Positions 18,922-27,561 of a DNA stretch of 64,000 nt are shown here, one piece after another (the stretch's first letter is position 1; every line of letters begins with the position of its first letter). The position numbers and the translations under genes are program-made. This DNA is from Thermohalobaculum sp039180675. GTDB lineage: Bacteria; Pseudomonadota; Alphaproteobacteria; Rhodobacterales; Rhodobacteraceae. The stretch covers positions 67,155 to 131,154 of the forward strand of contig JBCDDC010000011.1 in the NCBI GenBank assembly GCA_039180675.1, read 5' to 3'. The notes below the pieces were generated by a model, which had not been told where the DNA came from, made no database searches, and worked only from the letters and a program-made list of their open reading frames with translations.

Positions 18922-19734
18922 TCAGTCGTCGATGACCGGGTCGAAGGTCTCACTCGGAAGCACCATCACCGTGGGCACCGGGGGCAGACTGTCGGCCGCG
19001 ATCTGAATGCTGCTGCTCTCAAGGATTCGGATCTCGAACTCATCCTCCATCCCGATCAGGAATCGCTGAAGCCCGGCGGCCGAGAACGCATGCATCGGCA
19101 GGACAACCCGCGCCTTGAACCTTTTCAGCACGTTGATCATCTGCCCGAGGTTCAGCGTATAGGTCCCGTCGACCGGCGCCATAACCACGTCGAGCCGCCC
19201 GATTGCGGCATACTGCTCCTCCGACGGCTCATGGTGCAGATGGCCCAGATGCCCGATGCAGAGCTCGCCGATCTCGAAGACAAAGATCGAATTCCCGTTG
19301 GCCTCGAACCCGAAACTGCGCAGGTCGGTCGGAACGTTGCGCACCAGCACGTCGCCCACGCTCAGGAAGTGCTCGGCCTTACCGCCTTCCTTCCATCCGC
19401 GCAGCACATGGTCGATCTCCGGGTCTGGGAAATCCGTGAAGTGGGTCGAATGGGCGTGGTTCATGGTCACGACGTCCGGCACCCGCCCGCGCCCGTGAAC
19501 GCCGAAGTAATCCGTCGCGATCACTACGTTCTCTGGCGTCTCGACCCGGAAGGTCGAGTGCGCGACATAGGAGATCGTCACTTTCTCCGAACCCGCGGCC
19601 ACCAGATCGGGCGCGATCCCGTCAAGGCTCGCAACCTGCACACTGCCCGGCCAGTTCTCCACGAAGGTCAGACAGGCCGATGCGAGGACCTGCCCGGGAA
19701 ACAGGAGAGACGCGACCAATAGTATCCAGCGCAT
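18922..19734 (-). CDS. Secreted metallo-beta-lactamase-fold hydrolase (UlaG-like)
   Basis: The 270-aa product has a signal peptide (MRWILLVASLLFPGQVLASA) and a metallo-hydrolase-like core: KVTISYVAHSTFRVETP, ATDYFG, MNHAHSTHFTD, LCIGHLGHLHHEP, VVMAPVDGTYTLNLGQM and VVLPMHAFS, the order seen in UlaG/YtkL-type lactonase-fold proteins. The His-rich segments would bind the metals. The ATG at 19734 has ACGGAGG upstream. It lies downstream of the TPR gene in the same direction. The substrate is unknown. Confidence 0.8.
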   Translation of the reverse strand: MRWILLVASLLFPGQVLASACLTFVENWPGSVQVASLDGIAPDLVAAGSEKVTISYVAHSTFRVETPENVVIATDYFGVHGRGRVPDVVTMNHAHSTHFTDFPDPEIDHVLRGWKEGGKAEHFLSVGDVLVRNVPTDLRSFGFEANGNSIFVFEIGELCIGHLGHLHHEPSEEQYAAIGRLDVVMAPVDGTYTLNLGQMINVLKRFKARVVLPMHAFSAAGLQRFLIGMEDEFEIRILESSSIQIAADSLPPVPTVMVLPSETFDPVIDD

Positions 19735-19841
19735 GACGCCTCCGTTCTGATCACCCGTCTCCAATTGGATCAGATAGCGTGTTCTCTGTGCCGTTCACTC
19801 AAATTTGGGTCAGATAAGCGAGCTCTCCGCGCGCCGGAGCA

Positions 19842-20753
19842 TCAGTTGCTTTTCGAGACTTTTCTGTCAGTCCGCTCCGGTCCGACCGAGAGGTTGCCGA
19901 AGAATTCCTCGGTCACATCGGTCCAAGGGCTGATCGAGGCGACATAGCTGTCGAGGTAGATGTCCATGAGCTCATCCTGGAATCTCTGTGCCTTGGGATA
20001 GCTGAGGTATGCACCATAGGTGAGCGAGAGCATGCCGTTGTCGCGCCGGAAGACCCTGATCTGATCCGCTGGTATCCCGGCCTCCTTCAGCTTGTCGGCC
20101 GCCTTCTCGATATCCAGCGGCGCGCGCGACGACTTGGCAATCGCCGCGAACACACCGCCGGTTTCGATGTCTTGCGACTCGATTGTGCTGCGGATCGAGC
20201 GGGTGACCTCCAGATTGCGGGTCGCCAACTTGCTGCCGAGCGTCTCAGCTTGCAGGAAATTCAACTCGGCCTGATCATAGCGGTCCTGCTGCAGATAGGC
20301 CCAGCCCGTGTTGTTGTAGACCTTCACCTCGGTCGATTTGCGGATCTTGTCGGGCAGCTTCGGGATCCAGGTCTTCTGCGCCTCGAACTCCTCGGCCGCC
20401 GTGTCGAAATCCTTGCGCTTGAGCTGAATGAAGCCGCGCATGTTGTAGATCGGTCGGCTGGCAAGGTCCAGGTCGTCGGCCGCCTTTACAGCCCGGTCGA
20501 GCAGTGCGAGTGCCCTGTCGTATTCCTCTTCCTGTACCAGAAGACGCCCGTATTCGTAGAGGATGCAGAAATTATCGGGCGCACGCGCCTCCAGCCGCGC
20601 GAAGGCCGGCTCCGCCAGCGCGTGCTCACCGCTTTCGCGCAGTTCGATCGCGTGTTCCAGTTCCGGTTTCAGTTCATCATCGATGCGCTCGACACAGGCT
20701 TGCGCCATGCCGGAGAACAGGATCGCCGCGGAGGCAAGTAGCCAGGGTCTCAT
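19842..20753 (-). CDS. Secreted TPR protein with a SPOR-like C-terminal region
   Basis: The 303-aa product starts with a signal peptide (MRPWLLASAAILFSGMAQA). TPR-like helices follow (about 30-190: LYEYGRLLVQEEEYDRALALLDRAVKAA, then YNNTGWAYLQQDRYDQAELNFLQAETL). The last ~80 residues (IEKAADKLKEAGIPADQIRVF...AQRFQDELMDIYLDSYVA) look like a SPOR fold, which binds denuded peptidoglycan. Its start overlaps the membrane-protein gene stop (ATGA), so the two likely act together at the envelope. The specific role is unknown. Confidence 0.65.
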   Translation of the reverse strand: MRPWLLASAAILFSGMAQACVERIDDELKPELEHAIELRESGEHALAEPAFARLEARAPDNFCILYEYGRLLVQEEEYDRALALLDRAVKAADDLDLASRPIYNMRGFIQLKRKDFDTAAEEFEAQKTWIPKLPDKIRKSTEVKVYNNTGWAYLQQDRYDQAELNFLQAETLGSKLATRNLEVTRSIRSTIESQDIETGGVFAAIAKSSRAPLDIEKAADKLKEAGIPADQIRVFRRDNGMLSLTYGAYLSYPKAQRFQDELMDIYLDSYVASISPWTDVTEEFFGNLSVGPERTDRKVSKSN

Positions 20754-21331
20754 ATCCCGCTCTCCTCCAGCAGCAGTTCCTCGGGCGCGGTGTCTTGAAT
20801 CGCGTTTGATCGTGCAGCCTTCTTCGCCTCGTCCTGCGCCTTGATCGCGTTCTTGAGGTCGGTGATCTGTGCATTCAGCGCCTGCATGGTGTTGCCCAGC
20901 CGGTCGAGATGCCGGTCGATCTTCACCAGATCGACAGTGATCAGGTGCTTGTCTTCCAAGGCGGCACTCACGCCGGTGACCTCTTCATCCTGCGTGGTGC
21001 GCAGAAGCTCTTTGCCCTGCACCATCACCGACGCGGCGCCATGGCGGCCGAAATCCTTTGGTGACAGATCAACGACCACGTTAACCTGTGGATTGGTGAC
21101 CGAGGTGACATAGGTTGACAGGATCCCAAGCCCGACAACCACGATCGACATGATCATCGACGCGAGCAGCCCGTTGAAATGCAGCTTGCTGGGATTTTCC
21201 TTTCGGACGAAGGTGATGAGGCTGTACATCGAAAACAGCATGATCACCGTGGCAAGACCGAAAAAGCCGGTTTTTGCGAGTTCGGTGAGGTCCGCGTCAA
21301 TCGCGGGAAACGCCTGCCAGAGTACCAACAT
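20750..21331 (-). CDS. Membrane protein of unknown function
   Basis: The 193-aa protein has two hydrophobic segments (about 23-48 FFGLATVIMLFSMYSLITF; 58-80 LLASMIMSIVVVGLGILSTY). A polar periplasmic or cytoplasmic domain follows, with a coiled-coil-like C-terminus (LDRLGNTMQALNAQITDLKNAI). I do not recognise the family. The ATG at 21331 is chosen because AGGAG sits 6 nt before it; a start at 21349 would place that motif inside the gene. It forms a two-gene unit with the TPR/SPOR gene. Confidence 0.7.
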   Translation of the reverse strand: MLVLWQAFPAIDADLTELAKTGFFGLATVIMLFSMYSLITFVRKENPSKLHFNGLLASMIMSIVVVGLGILSTYVTSVTNPQVNVVVDLSPKDFGRHGAASVMVQGKELLRTTQDEEVTGVSAALEDKHLITVDLVKIDRHLDRLGNTMQALNAQITDLKNAIKAQDEAKKAARSNAIQDTAPEELLLEESGI

Positions 21332-21363
21332 CGGAGGCTCCTGAAACAACTTACAACGGAAAT

Positions 21364-21392
21364 ATTTTACCTCACGAATCGGGTGTCTGCAA
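21364..21392 (-). promoter_or_regulatory. Putative sigma70-type promoter for the membrane protein-TPR unit
   Basis: On the minus strand TTGCAG (21387-21392) and TAAAAT (21364-21369) are separated by exactly 17 nt, 33 bp before the start at 21331. The stretch is A+T-rich compared with its surroundings. Confidence 0.5.
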
Positions 21393-21489
21393 CTCAGGGG
21401 TGAGCCGCTGTCGGAATGCTCCGCTTAGATAGAGCAATCTGCACCGCCCGGTTGTGGCATTCAAAACCGGTGTTTTAGCTTGATCGATC

Positions 21490-21505
21490 GGCGGCTTGTG
21501 CCGCC
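21490..21505 (-). terminator. Hairpin at the end of caiD
   Basis: GGCGGC/GCCGCC with a 4-nt loop abuts the caiD stop codon. No U-run follows. A second, A-rich-flanked hairpin (CCGGTT/AACCGG, about 21450-21472) lies further downstream on the same strand. Confidence 0.35.
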
Positions 21506-22287
21506 TAGCGGCCCTTCCAGATCGGGTCGCGTTTTTCGGCAAACGCCTTGGCGCCCTCCAACTGGTCTTCGGAGGCGTAGAGCGTATCGACAGTGCGGAG
21601 CTGGCGTTTGGTGATCCGGCTCAGCATGTCCTGAAAGCGCATGTCCTCCGCCTCGCGCACGATCTCCTTGATCGCCGCCATCACCAGCGGCGGGCCGGAG
21701 GCGAGGTGGTGGGCCATCTCGCGCGCCTTGTCCATCAGCGCCTCCGCCGGGTGGATCTGGTTGATCAAGCCCCAGCCGTGCGCTTCCTCGGCATCGAACC
21801 AGCGCCCGGTAAAGAGCAACTCCATCGCGATGTGGTATGGGATGCGTTTCGGTAGCGCGACCGAGGCTGCATCCGCCACGGTGCCAGAGCGGATCTCCGG
21901 CAGCGCGAAGGTCGCTTGATCGGCGGCCAGGATGATGTCGCAGGAAATCGCCAGCTCCAGCCCGCCGCCGCAGGCGATGCCGTTGACCGCCGCGATCACC
22001 GGTTTGTTCATATTGCCAAGCTCTTGCAGCCCGCCGAAGCCGCCGATCCCATAGTCGCCATCGACCGCATCGCCGTCGGCCGCCGCCTTCAGGTCCCAGC
22101 CGGGGCAGAAGAATTTCTCACCGCCGCCGGTCAGGATCGCCACGCGCAGCTCCGGGTCGTCTCGAAACTCCCGGAACACCTCGCCCATCCGCCGAGAGGT
22201 CACGAGGTCAATCGCATTCGCCTTGGGCCGGTCGAGCGTGACCTCCAGCACATGGCCATCGCGGCGGGTCTTTACGGGATCACTCAT
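21505..22287 (-). CDS. caiD: Crotonobetainyl-CoA hydratase (carnitinyl-CoA dehydratase)
   Basis: CaiD reversibly hydrates crotonobetainyl-CoA to L-carnitinyl-CoA. The 260-aa crotonase-fold protein follows E. coli CaiD closely along its length: VTLDRPKANAID, MGEVFREFRDDPELRVAI, GWDLKAAA, KPVIAAVNG.A.GGG.ELA, FALPEIRSG, and the identical kind of end, FAEKRDPIWKGR. The oxyanion-hole segment and the PE glutamate are present. It is the last gene of a three-gene unit (acyl-CoA ligase, PfpI protein, caiD), overlapping the PfpI stop by 4 bp. This is one of the strongest pointers to a carnitine pathway in this region. Confidence 0.87.
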   Translation of the reverse strand: MSDPVKTRRDGHVLEVTLDRPKANAIDLVTSRRMGEVFREFRDDPELRVAILTGGGEKFFCPGWDLKAAADGDAVDGDYGIGGFGGLQELGNMNKPVIAAVNGIACGGGLELAISCDIILAADQATFALPEIRSGTVADAASVALPKRIPYHIAMELLFTGRWFDAEEAHGWGLINQIHPAEALMDKAREMAHHLASGPPLVMAAIKEIVREAEDMRFQDMLSRITKRQLRTVDTLYASEDQLEGAKAFAEKRDPIWKGR

Positions 22288-22895
22288 CGGATCGTCTCCT
22301 CGGATACTGCGAACGGGTCGTTGTCAGGGTCTGTGTTGGGCACGTATTCGGACCAGAGCGCGGCGTCGCGCGCGGCATCCTCCCCCAGCAGGTCGCGGAT
22401 CACGGCAAGGCTCATATCGATCCCGGCGGAGACGCCGGAGGCGGTGACGAACTTACCGTCCCACACCCAGCGCGCGCTTCCCTGCCAGTCGACCCTCGGG
22501 CCGTGTTCCGCCGCGACGCTGAAGGCCAGTTTGTTGGTCGTCGCGCGCCGGTCGTCCAGCAGCCCCGCGCGGGCCAGCAGGAAGGCGCCGGTGCAGACGC
22601 TGGTCACCAGTTCGGCACTTGCGCTGGCATTCTTCAGCCACTCCAGCACGCGCTGGTTCGAGACCTCGCGCCGGGTGCCGCGTCCGCCGGGGATCAGCAG
22701 GATCTCCGCCGGGTCCATCTCATCGATCCGGGCGTCGATCGCGGTGCGCGGTCCCTGCGTGCTGGCCACCGGCGCGTCACTTTCAGCCACCATGATCAGG
22801 CGAAAATCATCCGGGAACATGCCGAGCATCTCCAGCGGTCCGTAGACATCGAGCAACTCGAATTGCGGGAACAGCAAGGTCGCAATGGTGCGCAT
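22284..22895 (-). CDS. DJ-1/PfpI family protein (isonitrile hydratase-like)
   Basis: The 203-aa protein has the DJ-1/PfpI glutamine-amidotransferase-like fold: MRTIATLLFPQFELLDVYGPLEML, LLIPGGRGTR, and the nucleophile elbow TSVCTGAFLLARAGLL with its cysteine, then FVTASGVSAGIDMSLAVI. The pattern is like isonitrile hydratase InhA and GlxA-type N-domains, without a DNA-binding domain. It starts 1 bp after the acyl-CoA ligase stop and overlaps caiD. Its part in the pathway is unknown. Confidence 0.82.
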   Translation of the reverse strand: MRTIATLLFPQFELLDVYGPLEMLGMFPDDFRLIMVAESDAPVASTQGPRTAIDARIDEMDPAEILLIPGGRGTRREVSNQRVLEWLKNASASAELVTSVCTGAFLLARAGLLDDRRATTNKLAFSVAAEHGPRVDWQGSARWVWDGKFVTASGVSAGIDMSLAVIRDLLGEDAARDAALWSEYVPNTDPDNDPFAVSEETIR

Positions 22896-22896
22896 T

Positions 22897-24939
22897 TCAC
22901 TCCTCCGTCAGCCGGATCAGGGCGTCGACCGCGACCGCGCGGTCGGGCGTCACCATAAGCGGATTGATGTCGAGCTCGAGCAGGCGATTTGCATTTGCCG
23001 CAACATAGGCCTCCAGCGCCCGGATCGTGGCGCGGATCGCGGCCTTATCGGCGGCCGGGCGTCCGCGATATCCCTCCAGCAGGGGCGAGAGCTGCCGACC
23101 TTGGATTGCCCGATCGATATCCGCCTCGGTCAGCGGGATCAGGGCAGTGACACTGTCGGCCAGAAGCTCCGTCAGGACCCCGCCGGAGCCGACGGTCAGC
23201 GCATATCCATAAGGCGGCTCATACGTCACGCCCAGGATCAGTTCGGCCACGGAATCGGTCACCATTTCCTCAACCAGATAGCCCTCCGGGGCCCGCATCG
23301 CCCGTGCAGCCTCGGTGATCTGATCGGCCGTCAGATGCAGCCGCACGGCGCCCGCCTCGGTCTTGTGGGCAATGCCAAGGCCCTTTAGCGCCAGCGGGGC
23401 GGTCAAAGCCTCGGCAGCGGTGGCTGTCTCCTCCGGCAACGCCGCGCGCACCCCGTTCGGAACCGTCATGCCAAACGCAGCGAGGGCCGCCTTCGCACTG
23501 GCCTCGTCGAGCACGCCATCGCCGCCGTTATGCACCGCCAGCAGCACCGGGTCCGGGGCGGGCCGCCGCCACGCCTCGGCCACGAAAGCCGCCGCCTCGG
23601 TCGCGGCAAAGGTCGCATCGATCCCGATCATCGGCGCCATCCCGCGGTTGCGGAGGTCCTCGGCCCAGACCTCCGGCATGTTCTCCGCCATGGTTGCCGT
23701 GATCGCCACCCGCGCCCCGGTTGCCCGCTGCGCCACCTCCATCGCGTCGATCGCTGTCAGCCAGTGCCGGTCCGAACACCGGTCCAGCCGGGGAAAGTCG
23801 AAGATGAACGATGTCAGATCGCACTGGCAGGCCAGGATCGCCGTGAACGTCGCCTCCATCCGCGCCCGGTCGCCCCAGATAAACGTGTGGTAGTCGATCG
23901 GGTTCGAAACCGTGACGAGCGGCCCCAAAGTCTCCTGGATCGCCGCCGTCTGCGCCTCGTTCAGCGGGCGAAAGGTCAGGTCGCGCGCCACCGCCGCATC
24001 GCCGGAAAGGCTCGCCTCCCCGCCCGAGCAGCTCACCGTAAAGATCTCCCGCCCCGGGATGGGCCCATGCACATCTATCAGTTTCAGCGTCTCGAGGAAC
24101 TCCGGGATACTGGCGAGGATGGGGATGCCGAGCCGGTTCAGAAACGCCCGGCTGACCGCGTCCGATCCCGCCAGCGACGCGGTGTGCGACAGCGTCGCCC
24201 GCTGAGCCTCGGCCGACTTGCCGACCTTCAATGCCACAACCGGTTTGCCCAGATCGCGCGCCTTTGCCGCCATCTCCTCGTAAAGCCGCGGCTTGTTCAC
24301 GCCTTCAATATGCAGGCCCACGGCCGTCACGCGTGGGTCGTCGAGACAGGCCATCGCCATCTCAGCCAATCCGGTCTGCGCCTGATTGCCCGCCGCGATC
24401 GCATACCCCAGCCTCAGCCCGCGCGCGGCCATGGTCATGTTGATCAGGATGTTCGAGGATTGGGTCAGGATAGCGACCCCGCCCTCGCGCCGCTCCCCGC
24501 CATGCTGGTCGGGCCAGAGCGGGGCACCATCCAGATAGTTCACCAGCCCATAGCAGTTTGGCCCCAGGATCGGCATGTCGCCCGCAAGCTCGACCAGCTT
24601 GGCCTGCAGCGCGGCGCCAGCGTCGCGCCCGTCCTCAGCCTCGGCCCAGCCGCTGGCGAAACAGACGGCGCCGCCTGCGCCCATGTTTGACAGCGCCTCC
24701 ACCGCCTCGAGCGTCGCATGGCGGTTGATGCCGATGAAGATCGCATCGGGCGGCGCGGGCAAGTCCTCGATCCGCTTGAAACACGGGATCCCGTGGATCT
24801 CATCACGGGTCGGATGCACCGGCCAGACCGTGCCTTCGAACCCCATCTTCTGGCATTGCGCCACGACCTCGAGCCCCCAGCCGCCGCCGATCACGGCGAT
24901 AGAGCGCGGCCGGAACAGGCGTGAAAGGTCAGCGGTCAT
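22897..24939 (-). CDS. ADP-forming acyl-CoA ligase (acetate-CoA ligase family)
   Basis: The 680-aa single-chain enzyme joins an acid to CoA using ATP. Domains in order: CoA-binding (about 8-130, PRSIAVIGGG...GPNCYGLVN), a ligase domain with the phospho-histidine-type motif SHTASLAG at 251-258, and a C-terminal ATP-grasp domain (about 480-680, ending LELDINPLMVTPDRAVAVDALI). It heads the unit with the PfpI gene and caiD, so its acid is probably a quaternary-ammonium acid such as carnitine, crotonobetaine or gamma-butyrobetaine; this is inferred from context only. It is divergent from the PuuE-like gene. Confidence 0.85.
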   Translation of the reverse strand: MTADLSRLFRPRSIAVIGGGWGLEVVAQCQKMGFEGTVWPVHPTRDEIHGIPCFKRIEDLPAPPDAIFIGINRHATLEAVEALSNMGAGGAVCFASGWAEAEDGRDAGAALQAKLVELAGDMPILGPNCYGLVNYLDGAPLWPDQHGGERREGGVAILTQSSNILINMTMAARGLRLGYAIAAGNQAQTGLAEMAMACLDDPRVTAVGLHIEGVNKPRLYEEMAAKARDLGKPVVALKVGKSAEAQRATLSHTASLAGSDAVSRAFLNRLGIPILASIPEFLETLKLIDVHGPIPGREIFTVSCSGGEASLSGDAAVARDLTFRPLNEAQTAAIQETLGPLVTVSNPIDYHTFIWGDRARMEATFTAILACQCDLTSFIFDFPRLDRCSDRHWLTAIDAMEVAQRATGARVAITATMAENMPEVWAEDLRNRGMAPMIGIDATFAATEAAAFVAEAWRRPAPDPVLLAVHNGGDGVLDEASAKAALAAFGMTVPNGVRAALPEETATAAEALTAPLALKGLGIAHKTEAGAVRLHLTADQITEAARAMRAPEGYLVEEMVTDSVAELILGVTYEPPYGYALTVGSGGVLTELLADSVTALIPLTEADIDRAIQGRQLSPLLEGYRGRPAADKAAIRATIRALEAYVAANANRLLELDINPLMVTPDRAVAVDALIRLTEE

Positions 24940-24991
24940 TGATTAGGACCTGATTGCTGCTGACCCGTAAATCACGCCGCGCGATCTTGCG

Positions 24992-25052
24992 CCCGGTGGG
25001 CACCACCGGGCAGCGCCCGCCCTTCCCCCGGCGGGCGCTATAGCGATACCGT
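24992..25052 (+). repeat. Dispersed GC-rich palindromic repeat, copy A
   Basis: About 60 bases that recur in inverted orientation at about 50082-50136 with only 4 differences. The copy contains two hairpins: CCCGGTGG-GCA-CCACCGGG, then GCGCCCGCC with GGCGGGCGC around an 8-nt loop. It lies in the divergent gap between the acyl-CoA ligase and PuuE-like genes. It resembles REP-type elements, and no transposase is nearby. Confidence 0.75.
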
Positions 25053-25174
25053 GACAAGCTCAGGCGGCGCTGAAGCTTTGACGCGCCGAATGGCCCGAAT
25101 GCCCTGTGTGCGCCTACCAGGCCGGGCGCTGCCCTCCTCTTGCGGTTCATCGCACGCCCCTTAGACTGCCGCGG

Positions 25175-26071
25175 ATGACCAGCGAAGGCCCCAAACGCGA
25201 CCTGATCGGCTATGGCGCCAACCCGCCACCGGCACCGTGGCCAGACGGCGCTCGGATCGCAGTCAACTTCTGTGTCAACTACGAGGAGGGCGGCGAGCGA
25301 ACGATCGAGAACGGTGATGACGGGTCCGAAGACCGGATTGCCGATGTGATTGTCGAGCGCCGGATCGGTCGGCGCGACCTCAATATCGAGCAGAGCTACA
25401 ATTTCGGCTCCCGCATCGGCTACTGGCGCATCCTGCGCGCCTTCACCGAGCGCGGCCTGCCTGCCACCATCAACCTCGTCGGCCGGGCGGGCGAACTGGT
25501 GCCAGACCCGCTCAAGGCGATGATCGCGGCGGGCTGGGACATCCAATGCCACGGCTGGCGTTGGATCGACCATGACACCCTGAGCGAGGCCGAAGAACGC
25601 GCCTTCCTCCAGCGTTCCGTGCAGCAGGTCGTCGATCTGACCGGCCAGGCCCCGCTTGGCAATTACGCGGGCCTGCCGAGCCTCAACACCCGCCGCCTCG
25701 CCGCTGAACTCGGCTTTCTCTACGACAGCGACTGCTACGACGATGAGCGGCCCTACTGGTCGACTGAATTCACGCGCCCGATCCTGATCATACCCTACTC
25801 GCTCGACACCAATGACAGCCGTTTCGCCCGCGGGCAGGGTTATGAGATGGCGGACGATTTCTCGACCTATATCCGCGACAGCTTCGATACGCTCTATGCC
25901 GAGGGGGGCACGATGCTCACCATTGGCCTTCACGCCCGGCTGATCGGCCGCCCTGGTCGGATCCGTGCGCTTCATGAGATCCTCGACCATATCATGGCCC
26001 ATCCCCGGGTCTGGATCGCCCGGCGCGGCGACATCGCCCGTTGCTGGGCCGAGGCCTATCCTCCCAACTGA
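25175..26071 (+). CDS. Polysaccharide deacetylase-family hydrolase, PuuE-like
   Basis: The 298-aa NodB-fold protein follows the PuuE (peroxide-cofactor-free allantoinase) pattern: RDLIGYGANPP..PWPDGARIAVNFCVNYEEGGE, CHGWRWIDH, LPSLNTRRLAAELGFLYDSD and LHARLIGRPGRIRALHEIL. Related members act on allantoin or other cyclic amides rather than chitin. The ATG at 25175 gives the usual N-terminus; upstream codons look like intergenic sequence. No purine-catabolism genes flank it, so the substrate is uncertain. Confidence 0.82.
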   Translation: MTSEGPKRDLIGYGANPPPAPWPDGARIAVNFCVNYEEGGERTIENGDDGSEDRIADVIVERRIGRRDLNIEQSYNFGSRIGYWRILRAFTERGLPATINLVGRAGELVPDPLKAMIAAGWDIQCHGWRWIDHDTLSEAEERAFLQRSVQQVVDLTGQAPLGNYAGLPSLNTRRLAAELGFLYDSDCYDDERPYWSTEFTRPILIIPYSLDTNDSRFARGQGYEMADDFSTYIRDSFDTLYAEGGTMLTIGLHARLIGRPGRIRALHEILDHIMAHPRVWIARRGDIARCWAEAYPPN

Positions 26072-26265
26072 ACCCATCGGGCAAGCGGCCGCCCATAGCG
26101 TGAAAGACACATCGACTCTGATATCTCTAGTTGAGTAAACCCACCATTTCACCTCAAATTGCACGCAGAAGTTGCTATCTGAGGCTCGGGTTGAGTTTTC
26201 GTACCCTGACAGGAACAAGACGTGAAACCCGCCTGCCAGCGCGGAGGATCGGATGGCCCCGGCTC

Positions 26266-27561
26266 TCATCCCGCCCGCTCCAGAAAGCACGACAACCCAA
26301 TGAGATCCGGTGAATCAGAGATTGCGGCGAGTTGCTCGAGAAGTCTCCGCTCGCGCTCGGGGTCCGGCGCCGCCTCGCTGAGCTTCTGGAACAGCCGCGC
26401 CCGCGGCACCGGGTTCTCGGGACTGCCGGGCAGGAGATCGCAAACCCGTTCAACGCCGCGGCCCGACGTCAGGTGCACTGTGAGCCGGTCCGGGTCCTCC
26501 GGCGCCAGATCGACCGGTGACTGTTGGCGCGTCGTAGCTTTGCAGCTCACCTTCCCCGCGAGCGCGCGCAGATCGGCCCGCCCGATCGCGGCCTCGGTGA
26601 AATGGCGGATATTCAGCGCCCCGTCCGTTAGTCCGGCCGCCACGCAATAAGGGGCGGAGAATCGTGCCTCGTCCACCGTCTCCGGCATGCCAAAACCCGC
26701 CACCGCGAGATTGCGGGCTGGCATTTCGACCTCGATTGACGCGATCTCTGCGGAGGCCACCTCGGTCGAAAGCGCGATGGCCGCAGGCACCAGCCGGCCC
26801 AGATAACCGCAGCAGGGCCAAAGCTTCACGACCAAGCCGAATTCCTCGATCGCCAGCGGATGGGCAAAGGGGCGCAACGCGATCGGCTCCCCGGGTCCGA
26901 ACAATTCGGCAAACTGCGCCAGGGTCTCGACCCGGCCTATCGCACCGCCCTCTGCCAGCAGCGCTGCGTTAATGCCGTTCATCGCCGCGAAACCAGCGTG
27001 GAGCGGCTTGCCGGTCGAGCCGAACTGCGCCTTCAGGCTTGCGGCGGCACTCGTCGCAATCGTCATTGCCACCAGCATCTGCTCGGCACCAAGGCCGATC
27101 AGCCGCCCTGCTGTCACCGCAGCCCCGATCTGGCCAAGCGTGCCGGTCGCGTGCCAGCCGCGCTCGTAATGGGCCGGGTTCACCGCCTCGCCCATCCGGT
27201 CCATCGCTTCGAGCCCCGCGACGAAGCCCGCCACGGCGGCCCGACCCGACACTGGGCGATGCGCCGCAAGCGCAAGGATCACCGGTACCAGCACCGTGCT
27301 CGGATGCGCGACCGAGGGCCGGTCGTAGTCATCGAGCTCATGTGCATGCCCCGCAGCCGCCAGACGAAACGCCTCCGCCGATACCCCCGACCCCAATGCA
27401 TGCGCGGCCCGCGCGGCCGGGCTTCTCTCGCCTGCGACGATGCAGGCGACCGTGTCGATGATTGCGTTCTCCGCCCGTTCCACGGCAACTGGTCCGGGAG
27501 AGAGCGGCCCCGCCGCCCACCCAGCGAACGCGCGCCAGTAGGTTTCAGGATCAGCCGCCAT
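26266..27561 (-). CDS. MmgE/PrpD family protein
   Basis: The family contains 2-methylcitrate dehydratase, aconitate decarboxylase and many uncharacterised catabolic members. The 431-aa protein has the two-domain pattern: ENAIIDTVACIVAGE near the N-terminus, HELDDYDRPSVAHPSTVLVPVILALA, GLEAMDRMGEAVNPAHYERGWHATGTLG, and KPLHAGFAAMNGI. HATGTLG is the conserved His-containing segment of the active-site region. The ATG at 27561 overlaps the esterase gene by 11 bp. The substrate is unknown; context suggests a small carboxylic acid. Confidence 0.85.
   Translation of the reverse strand: MAADPETYWRAFAGWAAGPLSPGPVAVERAENAIIDTVACIVAGERSPAARAAHALGSGVSAEAFRLAAAGHAHELDDYDRPSVAHPSTVLVPVILALAAHRPVSGRAAVAGFVAGLEAMDRMGEAVNPAHYERGWHATGTLGQIGAAVTAGRLIGLGAEQMLVAMTIATSAAASLKAQFGSTGKPLHAGFAAMNGINAALLAEGGAIGRVETLAQFAELFGPGEPIALRPFAHPLAIEEFGLVVKLWPCCGYLGRLVPAAIALSTEVASAEIASIEVEMPARNLAVAGFGMPETVDEARFSAPYCVAAGLTDGALNIRHFTEAAIGRADLRALAGKVSCKATTRQQSPVDLAPEDPDRLTVHLTSGRGVERVCDLLPGSPENPVPRARLFQKLSEAAPDPERERRLLEQLAAISDSPDLIGLSCFLERAG

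Noticed and set aside
23530..24690. A 386-codon plus-strand frame opposite the acyl-CoA ligase
   Set aside because: Shadow frame; Arg/His-rich translation and no ribosome site.
24929..26290. A 453-codon minus-strand frame opposite the PuuE-like gene
   Set aside because: The plus-strand product matches a family throughout, and the antisense frame crosses the palindromic repeat.
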